Source of the DNA: a virus
Direction: 5' to 3' (one strand)
IMG/VR virus record: IMGVR_UViG_3300013093_000081
Coordinates: 1 to 46,804 of that record
DNA: 46,804 bases
A model generated the notes under the pieces. It was not told the origin of the DNA. It searched no databases and worked only from the letters and a program-made list of their open reading frames with translations. Made by a program: the position numbers and the translations under genes. The stretch's first letter is position 1; every line of letters begins with the position of its first letter. Of the stretch, positions 28,001-35,611 are shown piece by piece.

Positions 28001-31000
28001 TGATAGTTACTTGTAAGGTGCCTTGACTTACAAATCCGCCTACCTTGTGAAACAAATTATAAGACAAATAATCTATATCAGACTGCAATTCTAGATTATA
28101 ATTTTGTGTGCGCTGACGTCCAGTTTCACTAACATATACACTGTACCCAGCTGTTAATCTGTTATTAACTCCTTGTACAACAATATTTTGAATATTTAAA
28201 AATGAATAATTTAAATTTTCTCCATATGTCCATTGTCCAGCAATATTTTTTTGAACACGACTTGTGTCATACATCAAGGCCGAATATGTTGCCGGACAGG
28301 TTAATGCTAATAATTTCTGAACTGCAAATGGATAATAGCTACTACGTCTCCATGCGGTTTCTGCTGGTCCTTGATCGCCAAACCTCCAATTTTGTCTTTC
28401 GCTAGATGGTGTATAATTAGTTAATAGATTAACCGTAGGGTTCAATAAATTTCCATATTCGTCTACCGGTAAAATTGTCGATAATCCAGGTCGAGCATAC
28501 AACACATTAATTGTATTTGTATAGGCATTACGGCCAATTTCAATGTCTTGCCATAATAAAGTGTTGCCAGATGTGTATGGTGACGGGCCATACACAGATG
28601 TCCACCAAGTTGGAATTTCGCTAAATCCTAACATTTCCCATGGGCAAGTATGCGGGCGATCTGTGCCGTAGAAATATTTGTATATACTTCTCCAATATCC
28701 GTTTATTGGGTCTTTTATTAATGAATTATATGATCCAGCAAAGTTCCAGGTAAATGAGTTATCTTGATTAAAAGTTGTATTTTCTGTATAATCAATTCCA
28801 TATGCTCCGGCCCAGTTAATAAACTCTTTATTTAAAATAGAATTAATTTCGTTCAATGAATATTTGGTATTGGCAAATGCTCCGGGAATTACTGTATTAA
28901 TATCAAACAATTCAGGTCTATATTGCGTTTTAATATTGTTGTAGATTCTTTTTTCAAATTCTAAAATAATAGCATCTCGATAATCATTGTATGCCACAGT
29001 AATACTACCGTCGTGTCCTTGTATAACATTTACAGGTTGGTTGGCATATGTACTGTCTAAATATATTTTAGGTGTAAATTTTGGATACAAACCCAATTTA
29101 GTAGGTGTTGGTGGCACAAAGCTACCTGAGGTATCTGGGTATTGGTGTACAGTTAAAACATCTTTAATGTTTAATGGAATTAAAATTGTTATACTAGAAT
29201 CGGCAACATTAAATTTATAATCAATACCTAGCAACAATTGTTCGCTATTTAAATAAACTAAAATTGCTGTTAAACTTAGTGTATCAGGATTAAAATCTAA
29301 ACCAAGTGGGTATTTTACATTTCTTGAATCCGTCACTGTCCAGGTTCTTGAAGTAAAATCTGTCCCATATGGAACCATGTCTGACAGATAATACTCACTT
29401 AAAATATTCATTGAAATATTCATTGCTGTTAATGCCTGATCAACAGCGGTAACCGGATCTAGTTGATTTCCTAATATTAAAATTTGTCTTAAAAAACCCA
29501 ATTTATATTGATTATATTGATCAGCTGCCTTTGTTAACGCATTAATGACACTATGTTCTTTCTTGCCGATAAACATTTGAGCAAACGGTATAGGATCGAC
29601 ATTAGAAATTAATCTACGTCCATATTGTTCAATATTATCTATATCCCGTAAATTACTATCACCGGGAAATGATCCCAAAAAGGCAGGCGCATTTTCTGCC
29701 ATTGATTGACAATGATCTTGAAGATCTGTTAATGTTATTGATTTTAACAATCCATTTAACGGATTATTAGTAAGTCCCAGCGGTGATTCGTAGTATCCTG
29801 TATTATTAGATAACGGTAATTTTGAATACAATTTAAACAACACATTTGTTCCAGCCGCCAATGTATTATTAAAATTAACAAACACATTACCTGATATAGA
29901 CACTGTAGTAAAACTACTAGTTGTTAATTTAGTTGAATTAACAAATACATCTATCCCATCTGTTATACCAAACTCATCAATTGCGGTTATGGCAATCGTC
30001 GATGTTGTTTCAGTAGTAGATTGAAATTGTAATACCGGAATTTGATATCCTGTAGTTCGTGTCCACACATTGGCATAAACATCGCCCGTTGTTTCAAAAA
30101 ATTTACAATACGTATTTGAAGTAGGTATTATTATACTGTTTGATCCAAGAGTAATATTAATAGTGCTATCATTAAAATAATTAGTGAATAAGTAACTACC
30201 AACACTAACACTGTTTTGATAACTTACAGGAAATCCTAAAATGGGGTCAGTTGCCCCTGTTCCAAGTGTATAACCAAATATTTGATTGCCTTTAAAATCT
30301 GTAACGTAGTGAGCGGTATCACTGTAGCTATTTCCAACATCATCAAATAAATCAAATAACGGAGGTTCATTTAATTTTGTGTGCTGTTGAGAAAATATCC
30401 ACTCGCTACCATTATACCACCAGCTGGTTCCTTTATACATGTTGCCTTGCACAACGCTAACACTATCTCCAAATGTTGGTGTATGATCCTTTGCCGGAAT
30501 TAATGCTAATCGACGACGATCACCGATAATATTATAGGTAACTTCCCAAATTTTGCCTTTGACTATCGGATCCGGATCAGCATTAAAAATGACTCTATCG
30601 CCCTGCCCCAACAAGGCTGGATGTGATTGATCAAAGTCAACCATAAATCCCCACGACCCTTCAACAGTTTTAAACACATCGGTGGTGTTGTTATCTATCC
30701 AATCAACATTAGATATTGCATTTTTACCAAAATTATATAACTGCAAATTGGCTTTAAACTCAATTATCGGTTTCTGTGCTCGTTGAGTAGCAACAAACTC
30801 AGGTTGACTGCCATTTGCTATAGCACTAGCGGTTATCACATCTTGGTGTACCCACCGATTATATCTAGTCCAAGGATTTAAATCTTGACTGGCACGATTG
30901 ATTGTAACATACTCAGGGGTTATGGGTAATGTTTTATTCCCATCAAACGGGTAGGTATCAAATCCAGTCGCATCAAAACTTTCATCATAAATTGTAGAAA

Positions 31001-31658
31001 TTTTTCCGGCGGTTACCAAAGAATTATAATCAACAAGTACAATCGACGAGCCCACTCCTTCGACAAAAAAGTATTTGTCTATGTAATTAGAAGTTATATT
31101 TGTACCTGTGAATTGGACAAGCATTCCATTAGACAATGCCACCGTGGACGTACCAACTGTGGTTATAAATTTAGTATTACCTATAATGTCTGTGTCAACA
31201 TTTATACTATCATTATTAATTAAGATAGGGGCTGGACCAGTTACCAACCAATAATATTCTTGATAGTTGATAAGTTTGTCCCAGTCAATATGGGGATTAT
31301 ACGAATAAAAATCACTACGAAACAGTCTATCGAGATTATTTGTAATTCCACCGTTGACTGTAATTTGATTAATTAAATCATCGTAGGCTATAACTTCTTG
31401 TACTGTTAAATTAACGTCATTGATAACTAACGCCGGCTGTAGACTATATGCTGAACGGATTGGTGTAAAATCAGATATGTAATTATCAGTAGTCGATACA
31501 TAATTGGGAGTGGTTTTGTTTCCAATAAATCCATCAATACGCTCCAATTGAGCAGGCTGAATCAATTGATCAATAGTACTAGATAAGAATTTTGAATTTT
31601 TATCAGTTTGGAAATATGTAGGTAGTAAATTAACTGATTGGAAAGTCGATGTAGTCAT
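19038..31658 (-). CDS. Giant virion structural protein (4206 residues), gp7 position
   Basis: One unbroken 12.6 kb frame, placed directly after gp6 where T4 has the baseplate wedge gene 7. The N-terminus contains YDDLINQI, NNLDRLFRSDFYSYNPHIDWDK and NYQEYYWLVTGP, a pattern I associate with very large structural proteins of marine T4-like phages. About residues 1990-2420 hold repeats of the FG-GAP type (FGQKVLVSPD, YGKSVVIDSTTVLVGAP), suggesting a beta-propeller. Near 2820-2860 is a GxGYxxPPTVTI beta unit. The C-terminal part includes GVVIIAGERIEFF and LRRGTLGT. No peptidase or lysozyme motif was seen. TGGAAA precedes the ATG by about 6-8 bases. A role as extended baseplate or fibre-network protein is inferred from position, size and beta-rich composition. 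Confidence 0.8.
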   Translation of the reverse strand: MTTSTFQSVNLLPTYFQTDKNSKFLSSTIDQLIQPAQLERIDGFIGNKTTPNYVSTTDNYISDFTPIRSAYSLQPALVINDVNLTVQEVIAYDDLINQITVNGGITNNLDRLFRSDFYSYNPHIDWDKLINYQEYYWLVTGPAPILINNDSINVDTDIIGNTKFITTVGTSTVALSNGMLVQFTGTNITSNYIDKYFFVEGVGSSIVLVDYNSLVTAGKISTIYDESFDATGFDTYPFDGNKTLPITPEYVTINRASQDLNPWTRYNRWVHQDVITASAIANGSQPEFVATQRAQKPIIEFKANLQLYNFGKNAISNVDWIDNNTTDVFKTVEGSWGFMVDFDQSHPALLGQGDRVIFNADPDPIVKGKIWEVTYNIIGDRRRLALIPAKDHTPTFGDSVSVVQGNMYKGTSWWYNGSEWIFSQQHTKLNEPPLFDLFDDVGNSYSDTAHYVTDFKGNQIFGYTLGTGATDPILGFPVSYQNSVSVGSYLFTNYFNDSTINITLGSNSIIIPTSNTYCKFFETTGDVYANVWTRTTGYQIPVLQFQSTTETTSTIAITAIDEFGITDGIDVFVNSTKLTTSSFTTVSISGNVFVNFNNTLAAGTNVLFKLYSKLPLSNNTGYYESPLGLTNNPLNGLLKSITLTDLQDHCQSMAENAPAFLGSFPGDSNLRDIDNIEQYGRRLISNVDPIPFAQMFIGKKEHSVINALTKAADQYNQYKLGFLRQILILGNQLDPVTAVDQALTAMNISMNILSEYYLSDMVPYGTDFTSRTWTVTDSRNVKYPLGLDFNPDTLSLTAILVYLNSEQLLLGIDYKFNVADSSITILIPLNIKDVLTVHQYPDTSGSFVPPTPTKLGLYPKFTPKIYLDSTYANQPVNVIQGHDGSITVAYNDYRDAIILEFEKRIYNNIKTQYRPELFDINTVIPGAFANTKYSLNEINSILNKEFINWAGAYGIDYTENTTFNQDNSFTWNFAGSYNSLIKDPINGYWRSIYKYFYGTDRPHTCPWEMLGFSEIPTWWTSVYGPSPYTSGNTLLWQDIEIGRNAYTNTINVLYARPGLSTILPVDEYGNLLNPTVNLLTNYTPSSERQNWRFGDQGPAETAWRRSSYYPFAVQKLLALTCPATYSALMYDTSRVQKNIAGQWTYGENLNYSFLNIQNIVVQGVNNRLTAGYSVYVSETGRQRTQNYNLELQSDIDYLSYNLFHKVGGFVSQGTLQVTINAIDPSATSPGALLSPQDYTLILNVSDPISYNSISGIIIQKVNGSFVIKGYDQTNPYFNIYQPIRNGYTPTLNIGGVTTSFVTWSNTSNYSQTGLTSDQTTTANSSPVNKFYQKGQYVQYGSNFYVVKIAHQAESVFNPALYQQIQSLPITGGVTVQIAASFSDTITQVPYGTAFNTVQEIYDIIIGYGAWLTKQGFVFDLYNSNFGTNIDWNFTAKEFLYWSTQNWANNSVIALSPFAERVQFTSTNSVVDNIFDPFYSYNVMSANGTLISKNRINITRQNGVCTISTINSNDGIYFAVFRNVQKEHGMVFNNKTIFDNVVYSVETGFYQARMKLSGFRTAGWNGDYFSPGFVYDTAKISNWKQYTDYNAGDAVYYSGGYYSAINNIDGAQTFDFTLWHILPSKPIPGLLPNFDYKISQFQDFYSLDIDNFDAGQQKAAQHLTGYTPRSYLTNIIIDPIAQYKFYQGYIREKGTYNAIAKLAKSSIQNLQGNFTYNEEWAFRIGQYGAYTTYQELEIPLIEGTFVDNPQVIVFTETTPPIAAYDLKVYSTASNWQITPSNYISSNTFAVNSGTYVDNKFVLSTAGYVRIDDVNYTTLNQNTLINAASSTTNVFNNGDTIWIGNTINGDWDVLRYTLSPATISDAFINIPGVDLTIITNNYHGITVGELISITEYDSAVNGVYVVTEVPSLNSFLIASTSTYINSNSSTKVGLLFRFDSVRFNTFDNLPADHVLLNLPAGTKSWIDNTGNGQWGVYEKVSNYSISQALSVGGISDQQLGWSISKRNGSNVVVVGSPGFEQSGNYGRVTLYLTTPTDGLTRKLYYYLNELQGNANSLNNDTGFGQFVVYDDTAFSTSTYGLIFAGAPKAQTVNGINNSGLVKISSINSVLLEEVQELIINNPQPSSYSFFGSGIYVQRNTTSSNKTLVITAPATVNTSTGEVYVYDLVIGTNNVSATLKHTVTTPVTVGSQWGYSISGSDDGTVIAISALGNTNTPGFVNIYTNTNFTTPWQTITSNYPSGSKFGQKVLVSPDSSYLLIGIPYCENFDQSYGAVNIYKNVNGQYILDQSLTNPSGVIGIHFGTDIDINDTNNSLVISSLGSGVHGATTFDVTALLDSNTTFDANSTKFYDVINNSGTVYIYNRLSNRFVFAEELSPVSTANGTDYGKSVVIDSTTVLVGAPAIDNTSIDSAVYLFNKIDATVNGWKLLRSQNDLVDTSLIQRVRLINTSTEEIVNYLDVIDPLKGRIAGMADQELTYKTASDPAIYSIGTDINSINTATNWTDSHIGELWWDLSTVKYQWYEQGDDTFRKNTWGQLFPGSRIDVYEWVGSNLLPSEWSAIADTSAGLIQGVSGQPLNPDDSAYSYIQTYDTVTQTFNNYNYYYWVKNKVIVPAVPNRRISCYDVGQIILDPTAYGLQYAAIISPHSVSVANVGKELIKNNINLNITIDDINNIIPRHTEWLLLQEGNETNVPNPLLEKKLFDSLLGHDSLGNPVPDPKLTARIRYGIGIRPRQTMFANRKAALRNLIGFVNGILINNVITGNYNFNNLNAQETIPPVALNLYDYTIEDTNELDIIDTTLLSTAELSCTVYEGRIISTHIVNHGRGYINPPTVTINGEGNGAVITTKIDSHGRVISTTISNPGSGYVTAPLLAVRPYTVVVISDSTYYGKWAMFIRDIENSNWVRIRTQSYNTPLYWNYANWSSSDYNQYKDYAITVDYVYQTDSLTLKNGDYVKVKNNGLGNYIILEATDSGSGTFSNQYNIVYSQNGTIQISDSIWNTTTSNLGYDEVSAYDQTLYDQTPDLELNYILKALRDNIFINELKVNWNLFFFKAVKYALTEQKLLDWVFKTSFISVTNEVGALAQPSSYLVTNNTNFENYIKEVKPYHTQIRNFTEQYTVLDPTQTYTADTNRIFDITLKFDRISTGNQIGNTTTTDKFICNGSANTFILNWLAVSDKSLITMTLDGLRVLWLDYTIEYFTKLHNGYTKKYCQIKFLNFVPGIKQVLSITYVKSGDIQSASERILNYYTATSGMPGLDLGQLMLGVEYPRTQIQTLAFNYTTGWDENNVPFGTVTWGNDVEYYTRVTSTNVTLLGGNSVMLNDVSGITVGQYANVVSELSNVFYNNEVTVISIVGNTVTFSSTLTSSINVGTVIEFWNENSNSAILDTSIDGGTWTGTNLAVLTGALGVNPSDIIIDGGSSEIARVGDGFLNSDNSYAPEELVAGGSSDSLGIGVYTKTSTGAPTIISGNFDAIAFTTSTITLPILPSTPASITITDGILTVYNYTTSTTLTPGQFTINWGTDQLSVCPLRTDVIGYTIIGVGGGSGQDAGVVGYGSISVTDESSAQVSCISEIGSVNSAYVTVNGVSVSIQSTATGYGYTLGPVILGIDNRAAVTVYNLPPGTNTVQVWFFASFNNYFNEVTDQFIKITDNSITSYTLNPAPGNIGPAVGNVIVEINSGQLNPPYISYYTVIESNLTFKINNSRQRPQSEYAVGNNSVEVFVNGIKLRGGFDYIVNGTTNTVTITSGDVKNGDVVAVVDLFNQPGDGYDYNIEGSTLILTNPTLVGSTIRIITYTDQDGMLLRTERFRGTSSNQFKISAPPLNTNYLWLSLNEAPLVNNVDYQILSDGVTIQISDKYLIVPGDEIVITYIANQTLSSTVLGYRIFNDIFNRTSFKRVSAHNSTYLTQPLSVTDTKIYVNDASVLTPAIPSKKIPGVVIIAGERIEFFTMVNNTLGQLRRGTLGTSPKTYSDIYTEVIDQSPSQTIPFSENIYQQTLYTTSTTATYTILTTANTLTGDGITLSLDTTIPAVDQIQVYYGGYLLNKVGTFYQDTTISYDSPEFKLFGSTSSQSLLPSTTLLNTAYIVTSTNQVWVYTNSLSTDSINGYTYTGLNYLPPEFSINTATQQITLNTLQGVGDNIKLVIIKKEFSDTALWNNGISLLDSTTEAAKFIQAKPSMLPNSYYSGGDPDITIETGFVLTDQNNNPIEGL

Positions 31659-31660
31659 TA

Positions 31661-34600
31661 TTAATTTCCAGCACTAGTTATGATCGACTTGGTATCTAAT
31701 TGCCCTGCCGTTATGGCCGAAATTATCTGAATATTTGCAGCGGTTGCCCCGCTTATAAAAATTTCGTTATGTTGACAGGCAATTTCATACAAACTACCAA
31801 AATTGTTATTTGGATTTACTGGAACAATAACAAAGTTTGTTATATCAGGAGTTAGTAGATTCATTATATAGGCGCTCAATTCACTAAAGTAAAAGCTCTG
31901 ACCAAATTCCCAATTTTCTAAAGCAAAAAATAGGTTGATAGCATCCAATATACGCGATTTGATATCATTGGTACTTAATATACTGGTCTGACTCTGTACC
32001 GCTTTAAATGTGGCTTGTAAATTTAAATCAGCAGTTGATCCAAATAACACTGTATAAGTCACAGGCTGGTATATAATTTGATCACTAATTGTTTTGATAG
32101 GCTCTAGACTAGCTGAGTAATTATCTTCTAATGCCGCACTAGTTGGAGGTAAAGGTTTTGTACCATTTCCAGTTAATAACCAATTTCTAAATGCCGAATC
32201 ATAATCACTAGTTAACATATAGATATCAATAATATTACTTTTACTAGGATCTATTCTGGTATCTTGTCCCGTATTATGTAGATACTGAAACTTTAAACCG
32301 CTACGCCCCGGATAAACAATATAAGTTGAAGCAGATGTATCGTATATCCATGGATTATTAATTGCCGAGGTACTTGTACTATAGCTGTTAACCACATTAT
32401 ATTCTGAATTATAAAAATAAAATAAATCGCCAGATGTTGGTGTTATAGTACCATCACTTATGGCGTTAAAAGCATCAGCCGGAGTAGGATATGCGGTAAA
32501 CATACTACTATTGACTAATTCATAAGTCAACCCATCTGACTGGAGCTGAAAATAAACAAATTTATCTAACTGATTGGTAATTTCATTTGTACTTGTGGTA
32601 GAAACAATATTATTAAATGCGTCAGGATCGACAATTTGTCCAGAATTATTATAATCATAAAAACTTACAGTAACTTGTCTTGGTTCAACATATCCGTCTG
32701 ATTGTGTTATTGTTCCGTCAATTTGCCATATATAATCATTACCCAACGATAATGCGCTTGTGGTGTTCAATGTGTTTACTGACAATACTGTAATCTTATC
32801 TTTAATAACAGTATCTGCTGTAAAATCGTAATTAATATTATTTGAATCAACAAAAAATCCTGTTTGTCTGTCACTTTTAAAAATATAATTTGTTTGTCTA
32901 TATTCAACTGTATAGCTTGTTCCATTCCAGGAGAATGCCACTAACCAACTAGAATCTAAATTAGAATTACTTATGTTATTTTGATATTCTAAACTAAACG
33001 GACTTACTAAATCTAAATTGCTATCAGCAATAACATTCCATATTCTATTTGTTACATCAAATGATAGCCCAAAATTTCTTTGTATTAAACATAAATTTAC
33101 AAGCTCTGTAATAAACAAGTTTGAAAATGAGTTAACAAATACAGGAATTATTTCTATCGGTATTGAATTACTTGGAATTACATTACTCATTGTAATTGGT
33201 CCAACTCCGTTGCTCAATGCGCCGGTACCATTATTTGATCCATCGCCCACTACCTGCGATACCAAAGACCAAATGTAGTCTACTGTTGTAGATGTTTTTT
33301 TATTAACCAATGTACCATTTGGTAAAAAATATTTTCCTATTGGTGGTGTAAATTTAATCAAGGCGCCGGCACCTATATAAGCAAGATAACTGTTTGAAAA
33401 TCCACCTACCGCAGTAATAATATTGGTTGAGATTGTAGTAAAATAACCTGTGCTTTGTCCAGAAGACTTTGTAACCTGCTGCCATTCAATATTTGAAATA
33501 GTAAGATCAGGTCTTGGATACTCATCAAAATAAAATGAACGCATTTCCGAAGAGGCAATGATCGGAGTTACTTGATTTTGAATAACTGTATAAATGTCAT
33601 TTTTACTATTGAATGAGAATTCAAAACTATTTTTCACAACATCTTTATATAAAATACCATCATCAGCAAAAATATTTGTACTGCTATATTTTCCACTTAC
33701 ATCACTAAGTTCAAAATATTTACTAATGCCACTTGATACCCTGGCTATGCTTTTAACTTTAAGTATTTCGCTACCGATGTTTAAAGGAGCAATATTGTAA
33801 TCCTCCCCGGTAACCATACGATTTTGTGTATAATAAGTTTGTGGAGCATTTTTTTGAATACTGGCATTGGATTCAGTGCCTTGACTATTTGCCACTGTAT
33901 ACTCTAAAGAATATGTTATGGTTAACGTATGGCTTTGTCCTGACTGATTGACATAAGGAATTCTAACACTAACCCCTGCCATTTGTGGCGGAGTAATTGT
34001 GTAAGTTAATCCATTACTTTGACGATAAAATAATCCAAAATTACCAATAGGTAAATTTCCAAAACTGCCATCAGAAAATGTTAAATCAATTTGATCTCCA
34101 TCTCGGGTTGATACACTATAAAAATTACGGGTGGTGGCATTTAAACTATTGTATATAACATTATTGCCGGTTAGGGAAGGAACTTGTGTCCACAATGTTG
34201 AATAGTTTCCGCTAAGGTTTTTTTGCCATAGCCAGATATCTGAATTATTGATGTTTGTGATGTTGACGCCGATAATTTCGTTAGGTACTGGAGCCGGGAT
34301 ATTAAAATTACTTGAACTCAATGTACCTTGCCGAAAATGACTAAAGAATCCAGTATTGGCGCTAGAATTTCCTTGATTATCATTTTGATAGATAACAGAA
34401 AACTGTCCTCCGGGAATGGGAGGTTCTTCATAAATGTACGTTGATCCCGAAAAGGTAGTACTTACCAATTCAAAAATCATCGGAGTTCCGTTAATATTTT
34501 GTGTAAAACTATAAACTGGTACATCCGTGTTTGAACTGTTGATTCTATATTGTTGAGTTAAAATTCCACCGATTGTACTTTGATCTGCTGGATTGCCAAA

Positions 34601-35107
34601 CACCGACGGAGTAATAAAGGAACTATTTAATATTGTTAAAAACTGATTATACCAATTTGAGTTTGTAGAATCATTCCACCCAATTGTAGTATTACTGAGA
34701 TTATTACCCAATGAGTCATAAACATTATCAGTGGTCGAAATTGCTGTCATTTTTAATAGGCCGTTCGCTGGCATATTTCTACTAGGAACATAACTAATCA
34801 GTTGAGCCAATCTTAGTATACTGTCCCTACGAGTGGCGGTTTCTAAAAAGTTTTCGCGTGCATTTAAATCAATTCGAAAACTTAGATTTTGTCCTAGATA
34901 AGCAATTAAATCTACTAAGGCAATATACTCACTACTATCAATAAAATCGTTAAAATCTTCAGGAAAGTTTTCATGAAGATAAGAAATCATAATCCTGCGC
35001 AATGTTTCAAAATCGTAACTTTGAAACTCTGCATTGGGATACGATTGATAAATCTTTTTCCAATCTTCTGTGACTAGATATTGCGAATTAGTTGCTGGAA
35101 TTGTCAT
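31661..35107 (-). CDS. Baseplate wedge protein gp6-like
   Basis: A 1148-residue gp6 / baseplate-J-type wedge protein, which in T4 forms the inner ring joining wedges. The N-terminal block is the most typical: YDFETLRRIMISYLHENFPE, FIDSSEYIALVDLIAYLGQN and LNARENFLETATRRDSILRLA. A beta-rich middle and a C-terminal segment (NDIKSRILDAINLFFALENWEF, then SELSAYIMNLL) complete it. It is much longer than T4 gp6 (about 660). A late-promoter box lies 18 bases upstream, and AGGCAAAAAAT leads to the ATG. It is followed at 2 bases by the giant gene. Confidence 0.88.
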   Translation of the reverse strand: MTIPATNSQYLVTEDWKKIYQSYPNAEFQSYDFETLRRIMISYLHENFPEDFNDFIDSSEYIALVDLIAYLGQNLSFRIDLNARENFLETATRRDSILRLAQLISYVPSRNMPANGLLKMTAISTTDNVYDSLGNNLSNTTIGWNDSTNSNWYNQFLTILNSSFITPSVFGNPADQSTIGGILTQQYRINSSNTDVPVYSFTQNINGTPMIFELVSTTFSGSTYIYEEPPIPGGQFSVIYQNDNQGNSSANTGFFSHFRQGTLSSSNFNIPAPVPNEIIGVNITNINNSDIWLWQKNLSGNYSTLWTQVPSLTGNNVIYNSLNATTRNFYSVSTRDGDQIDLTFSDGSFGNLPIGNFGLFYRQSNGLTYTITPPQMAGVSVRIPYVNQSGQSHTLTITYSLEYTVANSQGTESNASIQKNAPQTYYTQNRMVTGEDYNIAPLNIGSEILKVKSIARVSSGISKYFELSDVSGKYSSTNIFADDGILYKDVVKNSFEFSFNSKNDIYTVIQNQVTPIIASSEMRSFYFDEYPRPDLTISNIEWQQVTKSSGQSTGYFTTISTNIITAVGGFSNSYLAYIGAGALIKFTPPIGKYFLPNGTLVNKKTSTTVDYIWSLVSQVVGDGSNNGTGALSNGVGPITMSNVIPSNSIPIEIIPVFVNSFSNLFITELVNLCLIQRNFGLSFDVTNRIWNVIADSNLDLVSPFSLEYQNNISNSNLDSSWLVAFSWNGTSYTVEYRQTNYIFKSDRQTGFFVDSNNINYDFTADTVIKDKITVLSVNTLNTTSALSLGNDYIWQIDGTITQSDGYVEPRQVTVSFYDYNNSGQIVDPDAFNNIVSTTSTNEITNQLDKFVYFQLQSDGLTYELVNSSMFTAYPTPADAFNAISDGTITPTSGDLFYFYNSEYNVVNSYSTSTSAINNPWIYDTSASTYIVYPGRSGLKFQYLHNTGQDTRIDPSKSNIIDIYMLTSDYDSAFRNWLLTGNGTKPLPPTSAALEDNYSASLEPIKTISDQIIYQPVTYTVLFGSTADLNLQATFKAVQSQTSILSTNDIKSRILDAINLFFALENWEFGQSFYFSELSAYIMNLLTPDITNFVIVPVNPNNNFGSLYEIACQHNEIFISGATAANIQIISAITAGQLDTKSIITSAGN

Positions 35108-35124
35108 ATTTTTTGCCTATACCG

Positions 35125-35132
35125 TATTTATT
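35125..35132 (-). promoter_or_regulatory. Late promoter box AATAAATA ahead of gp6
   Basis: AATAAATA read on the - strand, in the 45-base gap between gp25 and gp6. The expected start is near 35119, leaving a 12-base leader with AGG ahead of the ATG at 35107, much like the leader of the 41375 gene. Confidence 0.6.
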
Positions 35133-35152
35133 GCGGCAATAAACCACATATA

Positions 35153-35596
35153 TTATTGTTGCTGAGTTACCAACCCAACTTCCTGATCAAATGCTAATGC
35201 TAAATTTACCGACTGATTGTTGTAATTAAGTACCAATGTAAGTTCTATTAAATATCCCTGCGGATATTCAGAAATGTCTATTTGAGTTGGATAAATTCTA
35301 GGATCACTATTACAAATATTCATTACATCTTGCCGTATTTGATCTTGTACATCTGGGGTCAACGGTTCAAATAGTAATTCCCAAATTATGCTACCATAAG
35401 TAGGATTCATTACCCGTTCGCCTCGTTTTGTATTAAAATTGTTGATTAAATCTTGTTTAATTAAATCAAAATCGTAAAGTTTACTACCAGTATTGGTACT
35501 ATCTATCGTGCTGAACCCTACATAGAATTGGCTAGTTTGTGGAGCTTGATCTTGTATAGGATTAGCACTTGGTATTGTAAAGTTTTTATATGGCAT
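35153..35596 (-). CDS. Baseplate wedge protein gp25
   Basis: A 147-residue protein of the gp25 / lysozyme-like wedge family, a conserved sheath-initiating wedge component of contractile tails. The family core is clear: DLIKQDLINNFNTKRGERVMNP, GSIIWELLFEPLTPDVQDQI and a C-terminal beta hairpin. It lies between gp5 and gp6, the standard context. An AGTAAATA string at 35604-35611 is a weak late-promoter candidate very close to the ATG, and no Shine-Dalgarno is visible. Confidence 0.92.
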   Translation of the reverse strand: MPYKNFTIPSANPIQDQAPQTSQFYVGFSTIDSTNTGSKLYDFDLIKQDLINNFNTKRGERVMNPTYGSIIWELLFEPLTPDVQDQIRQDVMNICNSDPRIYPTQIDISEYPQGYLIELTLVLNYNNQSVNLALAFDQEVGLVTQQQ

Positions 35597-35603
35597 AATA
35601 TAG

Positions 35604-35611
35604 TATTTACT
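35604..35611 (-). promoter_or_regulatory. Weak late promoter candidate AGTAAATA
   Basis: One mismatch from NATAAATA on the - strand, overlapping the gp5 stop. The start would fall within a few bases of the gp25 ATG, so the gp25 message would be almost leaderless. Could be chance. Confidence 0.25.
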
